Source: Succinivibrionaceae bacterium (GTDB lineage Bacteria; Pseudomonadota; Gammaproteobacteria; Enterobacterales; Succinivibrionaceae). Taken from it: DNA of 34,371 nucleotides. Shown piece by piece: positions 8,503 to 17,422 of this stretch (its first letter is position 1; each line of letters starts with the position of its first letter). Under the pieces are notes generated by a model. It did not search any database and was not told the DNA's origin. It saw only the letters and a list, made by a program, of their open reading frames with translations. The stretch covers positions 1-34,371 of the forward strand of contig JAEEOK010000055.1 of NCBI GenBank assembly GCA_016284235.1, given 5' to 3'. The position numbers and the translations under genes are program-made.

Positions 8503-10806
8503 TTAAACCTCCAGTGACCGTTCTGATTCGCTTCTTTCCTCTTCGGAGAAGATCACTTCTATATTGTCAACACTCTGCAATCCCCGAGGGAGTCTCTGTC
8601 CCTTGCTTGCTCCATCACCGAAATACTTTTCCAGTTCATCCTTTTTCAGGGTAAGCTTGCGCTTGCCCGCAAAAATCACAACAGTTGCATTCTCATTCAA
8701 AAGAACAACCCTGGTAACATACTCCGATCTGTCTGCCACAACCTTGCCCGGAATAGCGATAAGTCTTCCGCCTTTTCCTTTTGCAAGACGGGGAACATTT
8801 TCAAGCGGCGACAGAAGCATCCGCCCGGTCGATGTAACAGCCAGCACTCGTGTATGAATTTCAGAATTAAACCTTACAGGAGGCAGAACAACACCGCCCT
8901 CCGGCACTGACAGAACAGACTTACCCTTTCTGTTTGCTCCTAGCATTGTACCAAGAGACGTTATAAATCCATACCCTGCATCTGAATAAATCAGGTATAA
9001 GTCAGCCTCGTCACCAATCATCATACCGGCGACCTGGTCACCGGGTTCAAAGTCAAACCTTCCGGTAAGAGGTTCACCCTTTCCTCTGGCGGAAGGAAGC
9101 GTTGACGGATCAAGACTGTATGTTCTGCCAAGCTTCGTGATAAACACAAGTTCCTGATTGGATCTGCCTACTGTTGAAAAAGCAAAACCGTCACCGGTCA
9201 TATAATTCAGACCCTTTGCATCAACATCTGAACCTTTTGCCGCTCTTATCCAGCCCTTTTCAGAAAGAACAACTGTAAGGATCTCCGACGGAACAAGTTC
9301 CTTTTCACTAATGACCTTTGCCTCGTCTCTTACTGCCAGTCTGCTCATCCGATCATCACCGTAGTCCTTTGCACACTGAAGTATTTCCTTTTTGATGAGA
9401 GCATTGAACTTCTTTTCCGAATTCAGATACCCGTCCAGTTTTTCTTTTTCCTCAAGAAGTTCCTTCTGCTCGGCTCTGAGTTTAAGATCAACAAGCCGTG
9501 CCAGCTGACGCAGTTTTGTTTCAAGAATATATTCCGTCTGCTGCTCATCCAGAGCAAACCTCTTCATCAGTTCAGTTTTCGGGTCATCCGAAGTGCGTAT
9601 AATTCTGATGACTTCGTCAATGTTTAAAATAGCAATAAAAAGACCGTCGAGAAGATGCAGCCGCAAGTTAACTTTCTCAAGTCTTGATTTGATTCTGCTC
9701 CTGACAGTGTCTTTTCTGAATGTCAGCCATTCCGCAAGGATGTCCTTAAGCGGATACACCTTCGGTCTGCCGTCAAGTCCGATAATATTCATATTGACCT
9801 GGTAGTTTTTCTGCAGGTCAGTTGTTGCAAAAAGATGAAGCATCATCTTATGAATATCAACACGGTTGGACCGGGGAACTATAACAAGTCTGCAGGCATG
9901 ATCATAATCGGATTCATCCCTGACATCAGACACGAGAGTAAACTTCGCCTGCCGTCCGTTTCCTTCCATCAGATCGGCTATCTGCTTGACTATAGTTGAT
10001 GATGACGCCTGATAAGGAAGATTGGTCACCACCACATTGCCGTTTTCAACCACATAGGTCGCGCGCATTTTCAAACTGCCGCGGCCGGTGGAATAAATCT
10101 GGAAAAAATCATTTGAAGAAGTAATGATCTCGGCATATGACGGATAATCAGGAGCGGGAACAAACTTCATCAGTTCTTCCAAAGTGATGTCAGGGTTATC
10201 AAGCAAAGCCACGCACGCATTAGCAAGTTCCCTTGCATTATGCGGAGGGATACTCGTAGCCATACCCACCGCTATACCCACAGATCCGTTCAGCAGTACA
10301 TTAGGCAGAAGCGAAGGCATGAACTTTGGTTCATTAATCGATCCGTCAAAATTCGGCTGCCATTCCACCGTACCGAGTTCAAGTTCCTTAAGAAGAACAT
10401 CTGCAAAACTGGTAAGGCGCGATTCTGTATAACGCATTGAGGCAAAACTTTTAGGATCGTCTTTCGATCCCCAGTTTCCCTGCCCATCAACAAATGTATA
10501 CCGGTATGAAAAAGGCTGGGCCATAAGGACCATTGCCTCATAGCATGATGCGTCACCGTGAGGATGAAACTTACCTATAACCTCACCTACGGTTCTTGCT
10601 GATTTACGAAATGGTGAATCCGGACGCAGACCGAGATTATGCATTGCATAAATAATTCTGCGCTGTACCGGCTTAAGACCGTCACTGATATGAGGAAGGG
10701 CTCTGTCTGTAATTACCGACATTGAGTAATTAAGAAACGCCTGCTCGGTAAAAGAATGAAGTTTTATAAATTCATTGCCGTTTGAATCTAATTCAATATC
10801 TTCCAT
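8503..10806 (-). CDS. parC: DNA topoisomerase IV subunit A
   Basis: ParC forms the A2B2 topoisomerase IV with ParE and decatenates replicated chromosomes. The 767 residues are close to the E. coli length. The N-terminal cleavage domain shows [11 protein letters not shown] (41-51), HPHGD (81-85), and the catalytic Arg125-Tyr126 in SMRYTESRL. The C-terminal pinwheel region spans about 500-750. Residue 86, equivalent to E. coli Ser80 in the quinolone pocket, is Ala (GCA), while the acidic partner Glu90 (E. coli Glu84) is kept. It is ParC rather than GyrA by overall length, by the [16 protein letters not shown] sequence, and by linkage to plsC; no GyrA-box was sought exhaustively. parE is not in the window. 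An extended -10 promoter lies just upstream. Confidence 0.94.
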   Translation of the reverse strand: MEDIELDSNGNEFIKLHSFTEQAFLNYSMSVITDRALPHISDGLKPVQRRIIYAMHNLGLRPDSPFRKSARTVGEVIGKFHPHGDASCYEAMVLMAQPFSYRYTFVDGQGNWGSKDDPKSFASMRYTESRLTSFADVLLKELELGTVEWQPNFDGSINEPKFMPSLLPNVLLNGSVGIAVGMATSIPPHNARELANACVALLDNPDITLEELMKFVPAPDYPSYAEIITSSNDFFQIYSTGRGSLKMRATYVVENGNVVVTNLPYQASSSTIVKQIADLMEGNGRQAKFTLVSDVRDESDYDHACRLVIVPRSNRVDIHKMMLHLFATTDLQKNYQVNMNIIGLDGRPKVYPLKDILAEWLTFRKDTVRSRIKSRLEKVNLRLHLLDGLFIAILNIDEVIRIIRTSDDPKTELMKRFALDEQQTEYILETKLRQLARLVDLKLRAEQKELLEEKEKLDGYLNSEKKFNALIKKEILQCAKDYGDDRMSRLAVRDEAKVISEKELVPSEILTVVLSEKGWIRAAKGSDVDAKGLNYMTGDGFAFSTVGRSNQELVFITKLGRTYSLDPSTLPSARGKGEPLTGRFDFEPGDQVAGMMIGDEADLYLIYSDAGYGFITSLGTMLGANRKGKSVLSVPEGGVVLPPVRFNSEIHTRVLAVTSTGRMLLSPLENVPRLAKGKGGRLIAIPGKVVADRSEYVTRVVLLNENATVVIFAGKRKLTLKKDELEKYFGDGASKGQRLPRGLQSVDNIEVIFSEEERSESERSLEV

Positions 10807-10843
10807 TGCTGTTAATTTCTATCTGCTTCTCAAAATTTTTGTG

Positions 10844-10852
10844 ATTATATCA
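10844..10852 (-). promoter_or_regulatory. Extended -10 promoter for parC-plsC
   Basis: On the minus strand TGATATAAT ends 38 bases before the parC ATG. It combines the TGn extension with a perfect TATAAT. No clear TTGACA-like -35 is present. Confidence 0.55.
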
Positions 10853-10928
10853 TAGCTTTAAAAATGTTCGCGACAAAGTCTGTGCTTCAGACAGAACGGG
10901 CTGAAAAGGGATCTGGAACGGTGAATTT

Positions 10929-11705
10929 CTACAGGTGCATAAGAGGCATAATCTGACGGCATCCTGTATCGCCGCCGGTAATCTGCCCCACCCTTACATT
11001 GAAATACTTCTCCAGAATATCAGGAACTATAACCTCCTCGGCGCTCCCGTAAATAAACGGTATGCTTTTTGACATAATAAGCGCATCAGACCTAAGTACG
11101 AGAGGAAGATTCGGATTATGGGTGATAAGAACGATACTTCCTCCTTTTTCTGCAAATGAGCACAGGATATCTGTTAATTTAATCTGGTTGGCAAAATCAA
11201 GGGCGCTGTCTATTTCATCAAGGATCAGAATTTTCCGCTCACCAACCATTGCTCTGGCCAGCTGCACAAGCTTAAATTCACCTCCGCTGAGGGTTGTAAT
11301 CAGTCTGTTCGACCAATCACCTATACCGATGCGATTCAGCACATCCTCAGTTGAAGAAATCTCTCTTTTACCCGGAACCCCCATAATACCGAGCCACGGG
11401 AACCACCCGGTAAGAACAAATTCAAGCACGGTATACGGGTAGACGACAGAGGAATTCTGAGCAACCAGCGACATGACAGAAAAAAGTTTACGACCCGAAA
11501 AATCCCTGAAATTTCTTCCATCTATAAGAATGGTTCCGCCTAAAAGCATGTCGGGATTGGTAAAAATCGACATCAGTGATGATTTTCCGCAACCGTTGCT
11601 GCCCAGCACCGCCAAAATTCCGCTGCGCTGCAGATGAAAATCAATACCCTTCTGAAGAGGCTCGTTCGCTTTCCATCCATAGGAAACATTTTTAAACTCG
11701 AGCAC
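10929..11705 (-). CDS. FecE/BtuD-type ABC transporter ATPase (metal-chelate, haem or cobamide uptake)
   Basis: This 258-residue cytoplasmic ATPase powers the neighbouring FecCD-type permease. Motifs in order are Walker A GSNGCGKSS (35-43), Q-loop Gln84, signature LSGGE (140-144), Walker B LILDE (161-165), D-loop SALD, and H-loop His197. The start is GTG at 11705 with GGGAGG 7 bases upstream. Its first 14 bases overlap the permease gene, as expected for coupled subunits. The substrate cannot be read from the ATPase: iron-siderophore, haem, molybdate-like or cobalamin systems all use this family. No terminator is seen after the stop; parC's promoter begins about 75 bases on. Confidence 0.9.
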   Translation of the reverse strand: MLEFKNVSYGWKANEPLQKGIDFHLQRSGILAVLGSNGCGKSSLMSIFTNPDMLLGGTILIDGRNFRDFSGRKLFSVMSLVAQNSSVVYPYTVLEFVLTGWFPWLGIMGVPGKREISSTEDVLNRIGIGDWSNRLITTLSGGEFKLVQLARAMVGERKILILDEIDSALDFANQIKLTDILCSFAEKGGSIVLITHNPNLPLVLRSDALIMSKSIPFIYGSAEEVIVPDILEKYFNVRVGQITGGDTGCRQIMPLMHL

Positions 11706-12693
11706 GGTGCAGCCTCCCGAAATTTCTGCATAGAATCAAAACGAACACAGGAGCTCCGATCAGTGATGTAACTATGCCTACAGGAATTTCATATGTGAAC
11801 AGATTTCTGCACAGCAAATCCACTCCAAGAAGAAACAAGGCCCCCAGGATCATGGATGATGGTATCAGCATACGGTGACGGACGCCGATAATCATTCTGG
11901 CCATATGAGGAATGATCAGTCCGATCCACCCTATCATACCGACCTTTGCAATATAAACTCCGCATATAATCGAACAAACGGCTATTACTGCATAGCGCAG
12001 TCTGACCGCCGGAACTCCGAGTCTTGCCGCATCATCCTCGCCAAGACTTATCACATCAAGAGCATAACCCATCTTCCATAAAAGAAATGATGCAATTCCG
12101 AGCACCGGAGCTAGGATCAACAAATCATCAAATGTTATTCTCGTCATTGATCCGAAAAGGAAAAAGAGAATGGAGGGGAATTCATCGGCTCTGGGGTTAA
12201 ACGCGCAGATCATCTCAACAATTCCCGAAAAAAATGCAGAAACAACAATACCTGCAAGCACCAACACCAGCAGAGATCCGTGCTCGGATCCGGCTATGGC
12301 TGTAATAAGCACTGCGGCAAGAACAGCAGATATACCAAAACCGAAGGCACAGGCAAAAACCGCAGCTGATCCGCATCCGCAGATAAGAGCGACCGAGGCT
12401 CCGCATGCCGCTCCGCTGCTTACACCGAGTATATCGGGAGAAACCAGAGGGTTGTTAAAAATACTCTGCATGACCGCCCCGCACAGACTTAGCGCGGCCC
12501 CTGTGCAGACTGCTCCCAGAAGACGCGGAAGTCTTATATCAAGGATCACCATTCTCGCATCCTCGCTTCCGCCGCCAAGAAATATATTCAGTATTTCCGT
12601 AAAACTGATACTGTACGATCCCATGCCAAGGTACAGAACACCTACAGCGAAAAGAACAGCTGTCAGAAAGCCAAGTCTTACTGCAAAATTCAT
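11692..12693 (-). CDS. FecCD/BtuC-family ABC transporter permease
   Basis: This 333-residue polytopic protein has about ten hydrophobic segments. The family signature is clear near the N-terminus: DIRLPRLLGAVCTGAALSLC followed by GAVMQSIFNNPLVSP and DILGVSSGAACGA. GLIIPHMARMIIG further on is the cytoplasmic coupling region that contacts the ATPase. FecCD/BtuC dimers import iron chelates, haem or cobalamin from the periplasm and need a class III binding protein, which is not encoded here. The start is uncertain: ATG at 12693 is used, but an in-frame TTG at 12702 overlapping the exbD stop would add three residues. Neither has a strong ribosome site. It overlaps the ATPase gene by 14 bases. Confidence 0.9.
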   Translation of the reverse strand: MNFAVRLGFLTAVLFAVGVLYLGMGSYSISFTEILNIFLGGGSEDARMVILDIRLPRLLGAVCTGAALSLCGAVMQSIFNNPLVSPDILGVSSGAACGASVALICGCGSAAVFACAFGFGISAVLAAVLITAIAGSEHGSLLVLVLAGIVVSAFFSGIVEMICAFNPRADEFPSILFFLFGSMTRITFDDLLILAPVLGIASFLLWKMGYALDVISLGEDDAARLGVPAVRLRYAVIAVCSIICGVYIAKVGMIGWIGLIIPHMARMIIGVRHRMLIPSSMILGALFLLGVDLLCRNLFTYEIPVGIVTSLIGAPVFVLILCRNFGRLHRARV

Positions 12694-12698
12694 AAAAA

Positions 12699-13094
12699 TC
12701 AAAAACCAGAAATTTCCAAATCTATTCCAGGCTTTGCTGATAACAGAGCCAGTATTCTGTTAAGCCGCCCGAATGCAACATTTTCCTCTGCCCTGACAAT
12801 AATTCTTGTCCGGGAATAAGACGGGATGCGTCCGGACAGTTCATCTTCACTGACTGGATGACCGTCATACTCCAGAGAGCCGTTTTCATACAGGACAAGG
12901 ACTAAGGCTTCTTTTTCCGGACTGCTGTCTGCGGACTCCTGCATTTGAACAGACGATGACCGGACAGACATGGAGATCGCCGGCATGGCAATCATAAAAA
13001 TCACAAGAAGCACAAGAATGACGTCTATGAGAGGAACCACATTTATGTCATTTCTAAACTCATTTTCTGGCTCATGATGGAATTTATAGCTCAT
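12699..13094 (-). CDS. exbD: ExbD-type biopolymer transport protein
   Basis: This 131-residue protein has one N-terminal membrane segment (about 20-42) preceded by NDINVVPLIDVILVLLVIFM. Asp24 within it corresponds to the proton-pathway aspartate of ExbD/TolR. A periplasmic domain follows (about 45-131). With ExbB it forms the proton-driven motor that energises TonB-dependent outer-membrane receptors. TolR is the alternative, but no tol-pal genes are nearby and the following transporter genes favour ExbD. Its start overlaps the exbB end by 11 bases and its stop adjoins the permease start, so four genes appear to form one operon. Confidence 0.85.
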   Translation of the reverse strand: MSYKFHHEPENEFRNDINVVPLIDVILVLLVIFMIAMPAISMSVRSSSVQMQESADSSPEKEALVLVLYENGSLEYDGHPVSEDELSGRIPSYSRTRIIVRAEENVAFGRLNRILALLSAKPGIDLEISGF

Positions 13095-13731
13095 CAGACT
13101 TCAACCTGTACACTAAAAGTTTATGATATACGGCTGCCAGAGCATTGATTTGCTCCCTGGTCTTTCTTAATTTTCCTGCGAAGATGTTGTATGCAAAAAC
13201 TGCAGGAATAGCAACCATGAGACCAATGGCTGTCATAACAAGAGTTTCACCTATGGAGCCTGAAATCATAACCAGCGTAGGTTCAGACGCCGAAGCAGAA
13301 AAATCGGACAGAACATGATAAATTCCAAGAACCGTACCGAGAAGACCGATGAACGGAGCTACTGAAGCTGTCAGTGCCAGCATTGTCTGTCCCGGATCAA
13401 GTTTTGAACACAGAATACCTGCCTCATGACGCAGCATGTCAGCCATAAATTCGTCCTTGCGTTCGTCACTTAAACTCAACAGATTAATTTTTGCCCATTC
13501 AAATGCACCCGCCACCAGCAGGTTGACCAGAGGACTTTTGTCATTGCGTGCATAGTCGGAAATGCCGTCGTAACCCGGAACTTCCGCCCATTTAGTTTTA
13601 ACACGGGAAAAATCTCTTTCAAAAAGAAACAAATTCAAAGCTCCGGTAAAAATAATATACCAGCTTACAACGGATAAAACTGAAAGGATCCCGAAAATAC
13701 ACCAGCTTAAAGCCGAAAAATTATCAAACAT
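13084..13731 (-). CDS. exbB: ExbB-type (MotA/TolQ/ExbB) proton channel protein
   Basis: The 215-residue protein has three membrane segments (about 8-28, 117-140, 158-180) and the family signature PFIGLLGTVLGIYHVL, then GETLVMTAIGLMVAIPAV. It is the pentameric partner of ExbD in the inner-membrane motor. I place the start at ATG 13731, where AGGA lies 6 bases upstream; a TTG at 13761 in the same frame would add ten residues with no better site. It is the first gene of the exbB-exbD-permease-ATPase set. TonB and a TonB-dependent receptor are absent from the window. TolQ is possible but less likely given the transporter neighbours. Confidence 0.85.
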   Translation of the reverse strand: MFDNFSALSWCIFGILSVLSVVSWYIIFTGALNLFLFERDFSRVKTKWAEVPGYDGISDYARNDKSPLVNLLVAGAFEWAKINLLSLSDERKDEFMADMLRHEAGILCSKLDPGQTMLALTASVAPFIGLLGTVLGIYHVLSDFSASASEPTLVMISGSIGETLVMTAIGLMVAIPAVFAYNIFAGKLRKTREQINALAAVYHKLLVYRLKSDEL

Positions 13732-14289
13732 ACCAATTCCTGAAAAGGCTTCAAGACACAAGAATACTGTTCTGAATAAAGCGAAAGTCAGAATTCGTGT
13801 GCCTGCAGGATTCTAAACACCGACATGCACAGAAAACAGCAGTCTGAGTCTGTTGCTAAAAAGAACATCCTGTATTATATGAATGCAAACGGACAAAATG
13901 AAGAAAAAGTAGAAACTGACATTTTCTCTGGCTCCTAAATGCGCAGGACTGCGATAGTTTCCTGAAGCATGTCAGGCCGCCGGACTGCTTCCGCCCTGCT
14001 GTTCCCTTCACAGGCTCTGACACTTTCCCGGGATGATTTTCCTTTAACTCCGTAATTGCAGCCGGACTCCATTCATTAAAGATTTGCCTGAAATTCACTT
14101 TTTTTGCCGGAGCTTCGCAAAGTGCACCCGGATCAGTCATTTCTCAGTACATCAAACAGCAGACGCCTGACTGTTCAAATCTGAAAAGGATACGTATTTT
14201 TCACCAGTATTATCAAACCTGTATAGCGGAATTTTGCGGCACGGATGGACAAAAACAGTTAAAACATGAAAAATCCGGAGAATTGTATA
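13732..14289. other. Intergenic region without a convincing gene
   Basis: The stretch between exbB and tRNA-Trp holds one minus-strand open frame (13856-14140, 94 codons). Its first half is polar and protein-like but its second half is rich in Cys, Phe and Arg, as in chance translation. A 45-codon frame (minus, ATG near 14072) overlaps it in another phase. Neither has a good ribosome site or a family I know. It could hold a decayed gene or the exbB leader; no Fur-like palindrome was seen. Confidence 0.4.
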
Positions 14290-14354
14290 TTTTTTAAACA
14301 TTTCTTTTATAAAATAAAAAAAAATGTTTAAAAAAATAAATCGATGTGTATAAT
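14290..14354 (+). promoter_or_regulatory. tRNA-Trp promoter with AT-rich upstream inverted repeat
   Basis: TATAAT at 14349-14354 lies 19 bases before the mature tRNA-Trp 5' end. The upstream 60 bases are almost pure A/T and include a perfect 14-bp inverted repeat (14290-14303 and 14322-14335, spacer 18) resembling an UP element. The best -35 is TGTTTA or TTTAAA near 14325-14332. Confidence 0.6.
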
Positions 14355-14373
14355 ACTACTTGCTTGCGGATGC

Positions 14374-14449
14374 AGGGGTGTAGCTCCAATGGTAGAGCGG
14401 AGGTCTCCAAAACCTTAGGTTGTGAGTTCGAGTCTTACCACCCCTGCCA
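14374..14449 (+). tRNA. tRNA-Trp (anticodon CCA)
   Basis: The 76-nt cloverleaf has acceptor stem AGGGGTG pairing with CACCCCT, discriminator G and encoded CCA at 14447-14449. The anticodon region GGTCTCCAAAACC gives anticodon CCA for UGG. The T loop is GTTCGAGTC. Length and sequence closely resemble the E. coli tRNA-Trp. It stands alone, followed about 80 bases later by the pyrB promoter. Confidence 0.97.
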
Positions 14450-14529
14450 TTTCTATTTCTGCATGAGCATTATCTTCTAATTTCTAAAACATCATTTTAT
14501 CTCTTGTCTTCCCATAAGATTTAGGATCA

Positions 14530-14558
14530 TTGATTTTTACCATTAAAAATAGCATAAT
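14530..14558 (+). promoter_or_regulatory. sigma70 promoter for pyrBI
   Basis: TTGATT (14530-14535) and CATAAT (14553-14558) are separated by 17 bp, each 5 of 6 or close to consensus. A start near 14565 gives a leader of about 100 nt. A small hairpin GACGT/ACGTC lies at its beginning (14564-14577). I see no leader peptide or terminator like the UTP-sensing E. coli pyrBI attenuator. Confidence 0.6.
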
Positions 14559-14663
14559 TCCTAGGACGTGCAAACGTCAGATCTGCATTCACTTAGCCTA
14601 ATACTGCTGGAAACAACCATCAGTTGCAAGGGTGCATAATCCGCTAACTAACAGGAAAATGCG

Positions 14664-15587
14664 ATGACAAATCCTCTCTACAAAAGAAATATCATTTCGA
14701 TTTCCGAACTTAACCGATCAGAACTTGAGCTTGTTCTCAGGACAGCCAAAAGACTTAAGGAAGAGCCGAATCATACACTGCTGGCCAACCGTGTGGTTGC
14801 CAGCCTTTTTTTTGAAGCGTCAACCAGAACAAGACTGTCCTTCGAAACAGCCATCCAGCGTCTCGGCGGTTCAGTCATAGGCTTTGCCGATGCCAACAAC
14901 ACATCCATGGCAAAAAAGGGAGAAACTCTGGCTGATTCCATAAGAATCATCTCAAACTTCGCCGATGCAATTGTTATGCGCCACCCAAGAGACGGTGCGG
15001 CAAGGCTTGCCACTGAATATTCAAAGGTACCCGTAATCAATGCCGGCGACGGTTCAAACCAGCACCCGTCCCAGACTTTACTTGATCTTTTCACCATATA
15101 TGAAACCCAGAAAGTATGTGACAATCTTAAAATAGCATTTGTCGGTGATTTGAAATACGGCCGTACAGTTCATTCTCTGGCTCAGGCTCTCAGTCTGTTC
15201 AATGCAGAAATGTTTTTTGTTGCACCGGATGCTCTTGCCATGCCGGACTACATGCTTGAGGAACTCTACAACAAGAACATCAGATATTCGATGCATAAGA
15301 ACCTGGAATCACTTATTCCGCAGCTTGATATTCTGTATATGACCAGAGTTCAGAAGGAGCGCTTCGAGGAAAGCGAGTATCACTCTATTGCATCACAGTA
15401 CGTTCTGTACCCTGAAATGTTCACCAAGGCCAAGCCGAATCTCAAAATTCTTCACCCTCTTCCAAGAGTGGACGAAATTGATCTGGAAATGGACAATACT
15501 CCATATGCATATTACTTCCAGCAGGCTGAAAACGGTGTATACGCCAGAGAAGCACTGCTGTCACTTGTTCTAAACGAGGAGGTTTAA
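14664..15587 (+). CDS. pyrB: Aspartate carbamoyltransferase catalytic subunit
   Basis: PyrB condenses carbamoyl phosphate and aspartate to N-carbamoyl-aspartate, the committed pyrimidine step. The 307 residues fit the family. Carbamoyl-phosphate contacts are visible: STRTR at 53-57, the flexible loop Ser81 to Lys85 (MAKKGE), HPRD at 107-110, HPSQ at 134-137; the aspartate-domain motif HPLPRVD is at 264-270. ATG 14664 has AGGA 7 bases upstream. The following pyrI indicates the allosteric dodecameric (c6r6) form known from enteric bacteria. pyrB ends one base before the pyrI start. Confidence 0.97.
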   Translation: MTNPLYKRNIISISELNRSELELVLRTAKRLKEEPNHTLLANRVVASLFFEASTRTRLSFETAIQRLGGSVIGFADANNTSMAKKGETLADSIRIISNFADAIVMRHPRDGAARLATEYSKVPVINAGDGSNQHPSQTLLDLFTIYETQKVCDNLKIAFVGDLKYGRTVHSLAQALSLFNAEMFFVAPDALAMPDYMLEELYNKNIRYSMHKNLESLIPQLDILYMTRVQKERFEESEYHSIASQYVLYPEMFTKAKPNLKILHPLPRVDEIDLEMDNTPYAYYFQQAENGVYAREALLSLVLNEEV

Positions 15588-15588
15588 A

Positions 15589-16062
15589 ATGGCAAAGATG
15601 CAGGTAGAAGCCATAACCAACGGCTCCGTAATCGATCATATTCCGGCCGGTCAGGGTATAAACATCCTCAAGCATTTCAAAATGCTTGACACTCAGCGAA
15701 CAGGAGCAAAGATCACGGTAGGTTTCAATCTCCCGTCAAAGACCCTGGGTTTTAAGGATCTAATCAAGGTAGAAAACAAGCAGCTGAATCAGGATCAGGT
15801 AAATCAGCTGGCCATACTTGCTCCCGGAGTAACCGTCAATATCATCGAAGACTCAAGGGTGGTGATGAAATACCGTCCTGAAATACCGGAACACATAAGC
15901 AATGTGTATAAATGTCCTAACAGCAACTGCATATCAAATTTCGAGCACGTATCAACAACCTTCTATGTATTAAGAAGGGCTACCGGTCTGAAACTGAAGT
16001 GCAAATACTGCGAAAAGACTTTCGACAAGGATGTTGTGGGTCAGACTCTCAATTCCAGATAG
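15589..16062 (+). CDS. pyrI: Aspartate carbamoyltransferase regulatory subunit
   Basis: PyrI binds CTP and ATP and transmits allosteric control to PyrB. The 157 residues contain the N-terminal nucleotide-binding domain (about 1-100) and a C-terminal zinc domain with Cys109, Cys114, Cys138 and Cys141 spaced as CxxxxC and CxxC. The ribosome site GAGGAGG lies 6 bases before the ATG, inside the last pyrB codons, so the subunits should be made together. The terminator at 16100-16136 closes the operon. Confidence 0.96.
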   Translation: MAKMQVEAITNGSVIDHIPAGQGINILKHFKMLDTQRTGAKITVGFNLPSKTLGFKDLIKVENKQLNQDQVNQLAILAPGVTVNIIEDSRVVMKYRPEIPEHISNVYKCPNSNCISNFEHVSTTFYVLRRATGLKLKCKYCEKTFDKDVVGQTLNSR

Positions 16063-16099
16063 GAATACTCTCTGATTACACTTTTGCAGGCAAATCATG

Positions 16100-16136
16100 T
16101 CATCTGCACTGTATCCCGGTGCGGATGATTTTTTTT
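16100..16136 (+). terminator. Intrinsic terminator after pyrBI
   Basis: A 10-bp stem (TCATCTGCAC 16100-16109 with GTGCGGATGA 16119-16128, one T-G pair) encloses a 9-nt loop and is followed by eight T. Confidence 0.9.
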
Positions 16137-16211
16137 GGGAAAACAGCATACATTTCCTGCAATTAAGAAACAGTTTTACGATTCCTGCAAAAACATTCCG
16201 TAGACACACAC

Positions 16212-16241
16212 AAAAAAAAGAATCCCGGCATCATGCCGGGA
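16212..16241 (-). terminator. Intrinsic terminator after pilTU
   Basis: Read on the minus strand, the palindrome 16223-16241 (TCCCGGC arms, small loop) is followed by a run of eight T (16212-16219). It lies 36 bases beyond the pilU stop. Confidence 0.88.
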
Positions 16242-16276
16242 AACAAAATAAGAATTACGGTAATGAAAGGATGCGA

Positions 16277-17404
16277 TCAATGGAAACCGACGTTACGCAA
16301 AGCGTTGTCATCGGCGGATCCTTCACGCAGTTTAATTGCAAGACGAACCTCATTCTGAGAATCTGCAAACTTGAGTGCATCCTCATAACGAATAACACCG
16401 GCAAAGTACAAATCAGTAAGAGACTGGTCAAAGGTTATCATACCCTGTTCTCTTGAGTCGCGCATTACTGTCTTGAGTCTTTCAAGTTCGCCCTTGAGAA
16501 GAATATCCTGAACAATAGGTGTACCAATCAGAATCTCAAACACGGCACGCCTGCTCTTGCCATCCTTTGTAGGGATCAGCTGCTGGGCGACTACGCCCTT
16601 CAGGTTGAAGGAGAGATCAAAAAGAAGCTGACGGTGCTTGTTCTCAGGAACCAGGTGCATGATACGTTCAATAGCCTGGTTAGCATTGTTGGCGTGCAGA
16701 GTCGCCATACAAAGATGACCGGTTTCAGCAAATGACAGTGCGAACTGCATGGTTTCCATGGAACGAATTTCGCCGATAAGAATAACGTCCGGAGCCTGAC
16801 GCAGTGCTGATTTCAGAGCTGCATCAAAAGACTCGGTATCTACACCGACCTCACGCTGGGTGATGATTGATTTCTTATGATTGTGAACATATTCAATAGG
16901 ATCTTCGATGGAAAGAATATGACCTTCAGTATTGGCATTACGGTAGCCGATCATAGCCGCCTGTGTAGTAGACTTACCTGCACCGGTCGCACCTACGAAG
17001 AGAATCAATCCGCGCTTGAGCATAACAAGATTTCGAAGAATTTCAGGAATCTGCAGCTGTTCAATTGTAGGAATTTCAGTAACAATTCGACGAAGAACAA
17101 TACCAGGCATGCCGGTCTGCATAAAGCAGCTTACACGGTAACGTCCCAAAACAGGTCGCTGAATAGCAAAATTGGCTTCAAATGCCTTTTTAAACAAATC
17201 CTCAAGATCCTGACGACCATAGAAGCATTCATTCATAAGGGTCATAACCATCTTGTCATCCAGGATGACTTTATCAATTTTTTCTATTTTTCCATTTACC
17301 TTCATGGAAGGCTCAAGTCCGCAGGTCAGGAAAAGGTCCGAACCTCCGCGCTCGTTCATAATGGCCAGATACTTATCTATCTGGAATGCACCATCGTACA
17401 TCAT
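16277..17404 (-). CDS. pilU: Type IV pilus retraction ATPase PilU
   Basis: PilU is the PilT-dependent accessory retraction motor of type IVa pili, acting at the cytoplasmic face. The 375 residues have an N-terminal PAS-like domain (about 5-110), Walker A GATGAGKST (138-146), the Asp-box region ILSIEDPIEYVH, Walker B region VILIGEIRSMETM and the His box GHLCMATLHAN. Compared with the upstream PilT, the AIRNLIRE motif is replaced by PIVQDILLKGE, the usual PilU/PilT difference. Two ATGs begin the frame (17404 and 17401); AGGA lies about 10 bases upstream. It follows pilT by 18 bases in one operon. Confidence 0.93.
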   Translation of the reverse strand: MMYDGAFQIDKYLAIMNERGGSDLFLTCGLEPSMKVNGKIEKIDKVILDDKMVMTLMNECFYGRQDLEDLFKKAFEANFAIQRPVLGRYRVSCFMQTGMPGIVLRRIVTEIPTIEQLQIPEILRNLVMLKRGLILFVGATGAGKSTTQAAMIGYRNANTEGHILSIEDPIEYVHNHKKSIITQREVGVDTESFDAALKSALRQAPDVILIGEIRSMETMQFALSFAETGHLCMATLHANNANQAIERIMHLVPENKHRQLLFDLSFNLKGVVAQQLIPTKDGKSRRAVFEILIGTPIVQDILLKGELERLKTVMRDSREQGMITFDQSLTDLYFAGVIRYEDALKFADSQNEVRLAIKLREGSADDNALRNVGFH

Positions 17405-17422
17405 AGTTGGTTGTTCCTTTAA

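Noticed and set aside
14559-14663. UTP-sensitive attenuator before pyrB
   Set aside because: I see no leader peptide and no terminator with T run; only a 5-bp hairpin.
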